18,165 nt of DNA from JBAZOJ01 sp041648755 (lineage in GTDB: Bacteria; Planctomycetota; B143-G9): contig JBAZOJ010000045.1 of NCBI GenBank assembly GCA_041648755.1, positions 1 to 18,165 on the forward strand. The letters run 5' to 3'. The position numbers and the translations under genes are program-made. Positions 14,416 through 18,165 of the stretch are shown piece after piece (within the stretch, counting starts at the first letter, position 1; each line of letters begins with the position of its first letter). A model generated the notes under the pieces. It was not told the DNA's origin and did no database searches. It was given only the letters and a program-made list of their open reading frames with translations.

Positions 14416-15613
14416 GCCCATTTTTCTCGCGACGGCGCTTGCGGTTTCGTGCATGATGGCCTTGACATTGGCAGCGTCGTGCGGTCCGGCCAGGAGCGGC
14501 TCAGCGGACTTCGGGTCACTTGTCCTCCGGACTGCCACAATCCTTGGGGCTGAGGCAACAACGTACGACACCTGCAATGTCCTTTCCACTCGGGACAAGG
14601 TCGTTGCCATTGACAACCTCCAAGTCTATCTCCTGGATCGGGCGTCCTTGAAGGAGACGTGTAGGTTCGCTCTTCCTCAGGCTGCCCGCAGTGTTCCGCC
14701 ACTCCTTTCCGGTCAGAGCTTGCTGGCGATACTGACTGAAACGACGGGGGCGTGGCGTACACTCTGGAGGAAGTACTCGACAGAAACAGGTGAGTTGACA
14801 GGAGAGGGCACGATGAGGGATCCGGCGCGCCTCATTCCGACTCGGGATGGCTACCTTGCCATGGATATCTGGAATGTCGTGCTGCTGAATTCGCGTTTCG
14901 AGAAGGTTTCGGCTCTTCCTCGACCGGAGGACCGCCGATGTCAGGCATTGGATGTAGCGATCTGTGGCGATGCCATCTACGTCCTCGATTGGTCAGTAAT
15001 AAGAGAGCCTGACACATGCCAATACGCTCTCCACAAGTACCAAATGGACGGCTGCCAATGGAGAGAGAGTTGGTCTGCGCGAGGGTTTCTGACCGATCGT
15101 GTCCGGTCTGTGTCGACAGTGAACTGGCCTCGAAGCGTGGTTGCCTTCGAGAAGGAAGTAATAGTCTCCCTGGGTGGAACGGAATGGGCTGTCCTTGCGG
15201 CAGAGGACGGTCGTGTACTCGTCAGTTGGGAAAATGGTGTCTATGACAAATGGCCGGTCTTCAAAGATACTATCAGGGCTGGAACCCGGGCCTTCTCTTA
15301 TTGCCCGGAGGAGCATAGAACGGTCGGCGTCTTCGATCCGGAACGGGACATCTGGGACGCAGTCAACCTGAAAGAAGGGGTACTCGGCGCTGCGGAGTTT
15401 GGCCAGGGAACCATTGTCGCTCACCCGAAGGGTTTGAGTGTACTTCGATGGACGAAGGGCGGCGGCATTGCCGTGCAGTACTATTCCGCGAAGGGGGTCG
15501 ATGCCTTCGGAGCAGCAGCATTTTCCGATGGTAGCTCCGCAGTCGTTCTGTGGAAGACACACGATGGTCAGCTTGTAGTCGGAGACTTGTCACCGGCGTC
15601 GAACCTGCAGTAG
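14405..15613 (+). CDS. Probable lipoprotein with beta-propeller-like repeats
   Basis: A 402-residue protein with a signal sequence (residues 6-25) and a probable lipobox LAAS-Cys26. The mature part has no recognised family; short repeated strands such as VVAIDNLQVYLLDR, AIYVLDWSVI, SVVAFEKEVIVSLGG and GVFDPERDIWDAV, each with a hydrophobic strand and a turn, suggest a beta-propeller of the PQQ/WD type. ATG 14405 lies 11 bases inside the end of the caspase-like gene and follows GGGGG by about 8 bases, so the two proteins are made together and probably meet outside the cytoplasmic membrane. A role as partner or inhibitor is inference. Confidence 0.6.
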   Translation: MRSRPIFLATALAVSCMMALTLAASCGPARSGSADFGSLVLRTATILGAEATTYDTCNVLSTRDKVVAIDNLQVYLLDRASLKETCRFALPQAARSVPPLLSGQSLLAILTETTGAWRTLWRKYSTETGELTGEGTMRDPARLIPTRDGYLAMDIWNVVLLNSRFEKVSALPRPEDRRCQALDVAICGDAIYVLDWSVIREPDTCQYALHKYQMDGCQWRESWSARGFLTDRVRSVSTVNWPRSVVAFEKEVIVSLGGTEWAVLAAEDGRVLVSWENGVYDKWPVFKDTIRAGTRAFSYCPEEHRTVGVFDPERDIWDAVNLKEGVLGAAEFGQGTIVAHPKGLSVLRWTKGGGIAVQYYSAKGVDAFGAAAFSDGSSAVVLWKTHDGQLVVGDLSPASNLQ

Positions 15614-15889
15614 TGGCGCGCGGGGCGATGCCCAGTGCACACCAATATTCAGGAAGACTACTGCATTATCGTGGAAAACCGCCTGTACTAGCAGCCCCGC
15701 CGCGATCTGCGGACTGCCTCGCCACGCTTTGTCCTAACGGGATCTTGAGGTTGCTTCACAGTCATCGAGTGGTAGGATAAGCATATGTGGCAACGTCTGA
15801 GCCAAACGCGTTGCCGCCCAACGAGGGCGGCTTTCACGAGCCTCCTCCTGGCTGCTCAGGACTGGGCCCTGCCCACACGAACCACCCTC
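15614..15889. other. Intergenic stretch with hairpins near its end
   Basis: About 275 bases after the lipoprotein gene. From 15614 to about 15750 I see nothing recognisable. From 15751 there is a promoter-like TTGCTT-16-TAGGAT (15751-15778), then an inverted repeat GGCAACG/CGTTGCC (15789-15795 and 15809-15815), then the hairpin entered separately. A 61-codon frame from 15787 is not credible as a gene because it runs through the usp remnant and the next promoter. Confidence 0.4.
15813..15834 (+). terminator. Hairpin, possible terminator of the caspase-like operon
   Basis: A 7-bp perfect stem GCCGCCC/GGGCGGC (15813-15819 and 15825-15831) with a 5-base loop and then TTT. The U-tract is weak. 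It lies 200 bases after the lipoprotein stop, so it may instead belong to a short RNA starting nearby. Confidence 0.4.
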
Positions 15890-15965
15890 CCTACCCGAAC
15901 ACCGGGATAAACAAAAACGCCTGTTCCTTGAGCTTCTCGTACAGGCCCGTAGCAGAAAGCCCTCT
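15890..15965 (-). pseudogene. Remnant of the 3' end of the universal stress protein gene
   Basis: Bases 15890-15946 match 17281-17337, the 3' end of the intact usp gene, with about five mismatches in 57. Read on the minus strand the remnant still encodes LYEKLKEQAFLFIPV, then F-G and a stop, matching LYEKLKEQAFLFIPVQG in the intact gene. Weaker similarity continues to about 15965 and stops a few bases before the -35 of the duplicated promoter. The rest of the gene is absent. Confidence 0.85.
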
Positions 15966-16205
15966 ATGTTGACTTGCCCAAGAGCCAGTCGTACAATCTG
16001 ACTGCTGGGTCGAATCCTTCGATATGGCCAAGAGGTGCAGGTGAAGCGGATTCTGCTGATCGTCTTCGTCCTGGTGGTCGCCGCTGCGACCGCGATCTGG
16101 TTGACCTTAGAGGGATCCCGCGAGCCACTTCCAACTCCATTGCCTTCCACTCCGGTGACCACCTGGCCCGTCAGCCGGGATAGATGCGCCCACCCGATTT
16201 TGGAC
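15942..16205 (+). repeat. Duplicated promoter/secretion block, copy B
   Basis: The second copy of the block at 13657-13920, aligned without gaps. Most mismatches fall in the last 60 bases; promoter, leader, ribosome site and start codon are almost identical. On its left the usp 3' remnant is longer than beside copy A. On its right it is fused to a different payload. Confidence 0.92.
15969..15997 (+). promoter_or_regulatory. Promoter of the second cassette gene (copy B)
   Basis: TTGACT (15969-15974), a 17-base spacer and TACAAT (15992-15997), identical in both boxes to copy A. AAGAGG (16030-16035) is five bases before the GTG at 16041. Both cassettes should therefore be expressed under the same conditions. 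Confidence 0.8.
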
Positions 16206-17225
16206 GGAATCACTCCGGCCGTTGAGGCTGCCAACCCGACCGTTCTTCGCCTGAAGCTTGCCTGTCTGCTCGCGAGCGAGCGCTACCCCGAAGCAGTTGA
16301 TGCAGCCCGCATGCTGGAAAGTGCTGACTGCTACGATGCGATGGACATGCTCGCCGTGAGTTTCGCATATTACTGCGCCGGAGACGTGGCTGAGGCTCTC
16401 GGGGTCGCGGGGGAGATCGAACGGCTTACTCACTGCGAGCCATATCCATCGCAATGTGTCAGATCGTTCAACCACTTCGGCGCGAAAATGCGGATGCACT
16501 TGGAGATGGCTGAGGCCATACGCAGCGGATCGCAAAAGCGGATGCTTGACCTCCTCGTTGAGCAAAAAGGAATTGTCCTCAATGACATCGTCCGGGCACA
16601 CCCACTATTCGGTGCAACATTGACGGACGAGGAATTGGCTGAGAAACTAGGGATTCAGAGCGGCGCGCTGTGGATAAGGGGCGATTTGCTGGCCACTTTG
16701 TTCTGCGCATGGGGTTTCCGCAATCGTCTGAAGAACCTGCTGTATGATTACGATGTCGTTTTCAAACCTCGTGGCCCTCGTAGAAACCCGGGCGAAGAGT
16801 CACAGCAGGAACGGAGTGCGAGAGAATATCTAATGGGTGGATTTCTGAGCTTTCAGTCCCAAGATACTTGGGAAGGGGTTCAGGAAATCTGGAGGCTCGA
16901 CCTCTTGAGGAACCGGAAGCCGGACGCCTTTATCTCCTATGCGAAAGGCCTGTCAGATAGAGTCGCGTCATATCGCGAAATTGACTTGGCGACGATGGAT
17001 GATTTCCTCGTGCTCTGCCAAAAACTCGAATATGCTTGGTTCCTCCTTGCCGCATCCACCGCTCCGGGGGACTCCGCATTTCCCAGGTGGCCCGATCCGG
17101 TGAGGCACTTATTGGTCAATGGACAGGACTCCGACGGCAAGTGGCAATGGGATTCCATGGACGTGCCCGGCCTCTCTCAGATTCGGTGGGATATCGCTCG
17201 GATGCTCAGGAACTCCTGCAAATAG
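16041..17225 (+). CDS. Membrane-anchored helical (TPR-like) protein of unknown function
   Basis: A 394-residue protein. Its first 55 residues (membrane segment 3-23, linker with PLPTPLPSTP) are nearly identical to the caspase-like protein, while the rest is unrelated to it. Residues about 60-130 form two helix-turn-helix units of TPR type (LLASERYPEAVDAARML and YYCAGDVAEALGVAGEIERL). The remainder is helical with many aromatic and Cys residues, a basic Pro/Arg-rich loop near residue 250 and a Trp-rich C-terminus. I recognise no family. GTG 16041 is preferred to the GTG at 16035 for ribosome-site spacing. The domain probably lies outside the cytoplasmic membrane. The convergent usp gene ends 56 bases downstream with no clear terminator between. 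Confidence 0.65.
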   Translation: MKRILLIVFVLVVAAATAIWLTLEGSREPLPTPLPSTPVTTWPVSRDRCAHPILDGITPAVEAANPTVLRLKLACLLASERYPEAVDAARMLESADCYDAMDMLAVSFAYYCAGDVAEALGVAGEIERLTHCEPYPSQCVRSFNHFGAKMRMHLEMAEAIRSGSQKRMLDLLVEQKGIVLNDIVRAHPLFGATLTDEELAEKLGIQSGALWIRGDLLATLFCAWGFRNRLKNLLYDYDVVFKPRGPRRNPGEESQQERSAREYLMGGFLSFQSQDTWEGVQEIWRLDLLRNRKPDAFISYAKGLSDRVASYREIDLATMDDFLVLCQKLEYAWFLLAASTAPGDSAFPRWPDPVRHLLVNGQDSDGKWQWDSMDVPGLSQIRWDIARMLRNSCK

Positions 17226-17281
17226 AAAGCGCCATCCGCTCTACTTCCGGCTTATCCTCCAGGCGAGGCCCATCGCTCTTC

Positions 17282-18165
17282 CTACCCCTGCACCGGGATA
17301 AACAAAAACGCCTGCTCCTTGAGCTTCTCATACAGGCGGGGAGCAAAGCTGCCCTCCCAGAACGCCTCGGCCCCGTGCCTGCCGTGGGTGGTCAATGCAA
17401 TCAGGTCGGCATTCGTCTCCGCGGCAATCCTGACAATTCCCTCAAGGGGATTTCCCCGAACGACCAGCGCGTTCGCCTGAAGCCCTGATGAACGCGCATT
17501 GCCCGTAATCCGCGCCAATCTCTCGACCGCCTCATCCTCTGCGATCTGCAGCATCGCCCTCGTGGCCGATGGAAGCACTGCGGCACTGGCTGCCTGTGAC
17601 CCGCTTAGTTCCCCCCTCGTCGGGACAACAGTCGCGAACGTCACTGCCGAGCCCAATTTCGAGGCCACGTACGTCGCAAGTGGAATGCCCTTCTCGTGTT
17701 CGGGTTTCCCGTCGAGTGGAATCAGGATCCGTCGGAACGGAAAGCGCGGCGCGCAACTCGATGCCCGCATCACCAGCACCGGGCGAAAGCCGTGGGTGAC
17801 GATCTGCTGCGCCATACTGCCGACAAAGATGTCCCGCAGGTTATGCTCGCCATGCGCGCACATCACCACAAGGTCGGGCGCTAACTCATCGGCATGCGAT
17901 GCCAGGCTTTCAGCCACATCATTGACAGAAAGCTCGTGGACATGCGTGGTCACCTTCCCCGATGGCAGCAAACCTCTGGCGTGTTCTTCAAGATATGCTG
18001 TCGCCTCGCCGCTTGTCGCAAGGTGCTTCTCGCCGTGGATCGTCGCGGGCGGATGGGCCTCCAGCACGTGCAGCAGAATGAGTTCCGCGCCCGCAGCCTG
18101 CGCGAGCCCCTTGGCTACCGTGAGCGCCTGCTCCGACATTCCGGAGCCGTCCAGCGGTACGAGGA
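17282..18165 (-). CDS. Universal stress protein with two Usp domains (5' partial)
   Basis: The frame stays open to the right edge; the edge residues read LVPLDGSGMSEQAL, the usual first strand and loop of a Usp domain, so the ATG at 18139 is internal and the true start lies beyond the window. 293 residues are visible, covering two tandem domains of about 140 residues. Domain 1 ends with VVMCAHGEHN...GSMAQQIV...PVLVMR. Domain 2 begins RRILIPLDG and ends with ALTTHGRHG...GSFAPRLYEKLKEQAFLFIPV, both matching the glycine-rich nucleotide-binding segment of the family. Such proteins are cytoplasmic and linked to stress survival. Its 3' end is the source of the remnants found further left. Confidence 0.9.
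   Translation of the reverse strand, partial: LVPLDGSGMSEQALTVAKGLAQAAGAELILLHVLEAHPPATIHGEKHLATSGEATAYLEEHARGLLPSGKVTTHVHELSVNDVAESLASHADELAPDLVVMCAHGEHNLRDIFVGSMAQQIVTHGFRPVLVMRASSCAPRFPFRRILIPLDGKPEHEKGIPLATYVASKLGSAVTFATVVPTRGELSGSQAASAAVLPSATRAMLQIAEDEAVERLARITGNARSSGLQANALVVRGNPLEGIVRIAAETNADLIALTTHGRHGAEAFWEGSFAPRLYEKLKEQAFLFIPVQG

Noticed and set aside
15787..15972. 61-codon frame starting with GTG after the promoter-like site
   Set aside because: It runs antisense through the usp remnant and into the copy B promoter, and has Pro-rich composition with no ribosome site.
1..18165. CRISPR arrays, insertion sequences, integrases, tRNA and rRNA genes
   Set aside because: No regularly spaced repeats, transposase or integrase motifs, cloverleaf structures or rRNA-like segments were seen in the window.

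Overview
The window is bacterial chromosomal DNA with moderately high GC and the standard code (TGA is used as a stop). Genes are tightly packed, often overlapping by 4-14 bases. The species cannot be named from the sequence. A CFI-box C-terminal domain protein, a pyruvoyl-dependent arginine decarboxylase, a b6-type cytochrome b and apparently leaderless mRNAs together suggest an uncultivated phylum related to Planctomycetes, Hydrogenedentota or Sumerlaeota; this is a weak inference.

Layout. (1) 1-3238: the 3' end of a large secreted repeat protein with a CFI-box C-terminus, closed by a good terminator. (2) 3287-5664: an overlapping trio of PHP-domain phosphoesterase, CvpA-like membrane protein and GT4 glycosyltransferase. 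(3) 7690-5666, minus strand: a promoter, pyruvoyl arginine decarboxylase, agmatinase, DksA/TraR-type zinc-finger regulator and an intrinsic terminator. This encodes arginine to agmatine to putrescine plus a transcription factor. (4) 8418-7753, minus strand: a stand-alone PhoU. (5) 8499-12554, plus strand: a membrane-anchored repeat protein, an orphan cytochrome b6-like subunit carrying the cysteine used for heme c_i, a TauE/SafE exporter and a putative PD-(D/E)XK nuclease-like protein. (6) 12634-13522: a consensus sigma70 promoter, a structured leader that folds on paper as a three-way junction, a triple zinc-finger protein with a coiled coil and acidic tail, and a terminator. (7) 13657-17225: an accessory-looking region. 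(8) 17282 to the right edge, minus strand: a tandem-domain universal stress protein.

Region 7 is the most unusual. A 264-base block (-35/-10 promoter, leader, ribosome binding site, GTG start, membrane anchor and Pro/Thr linker) occurs twice at about 91% identity, exactly 2285 bases apart, and is fused to two unrelated payloads. One is a small protein with a His-Gly/Cys pair like clan CD (caspase-like) peptidases, overlapping a probable lipoprotein. The other is a helical, TPR-like protein of unknown function. Both blocks begin at remnants of the 3' end of the universal stress gene that lies intact at the right edge. The region therefore looks like a tandem array of secretion cassettes with exchanged payloads, built against the usp 3' end. 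Function, mobility and peptidase activity are inferences.
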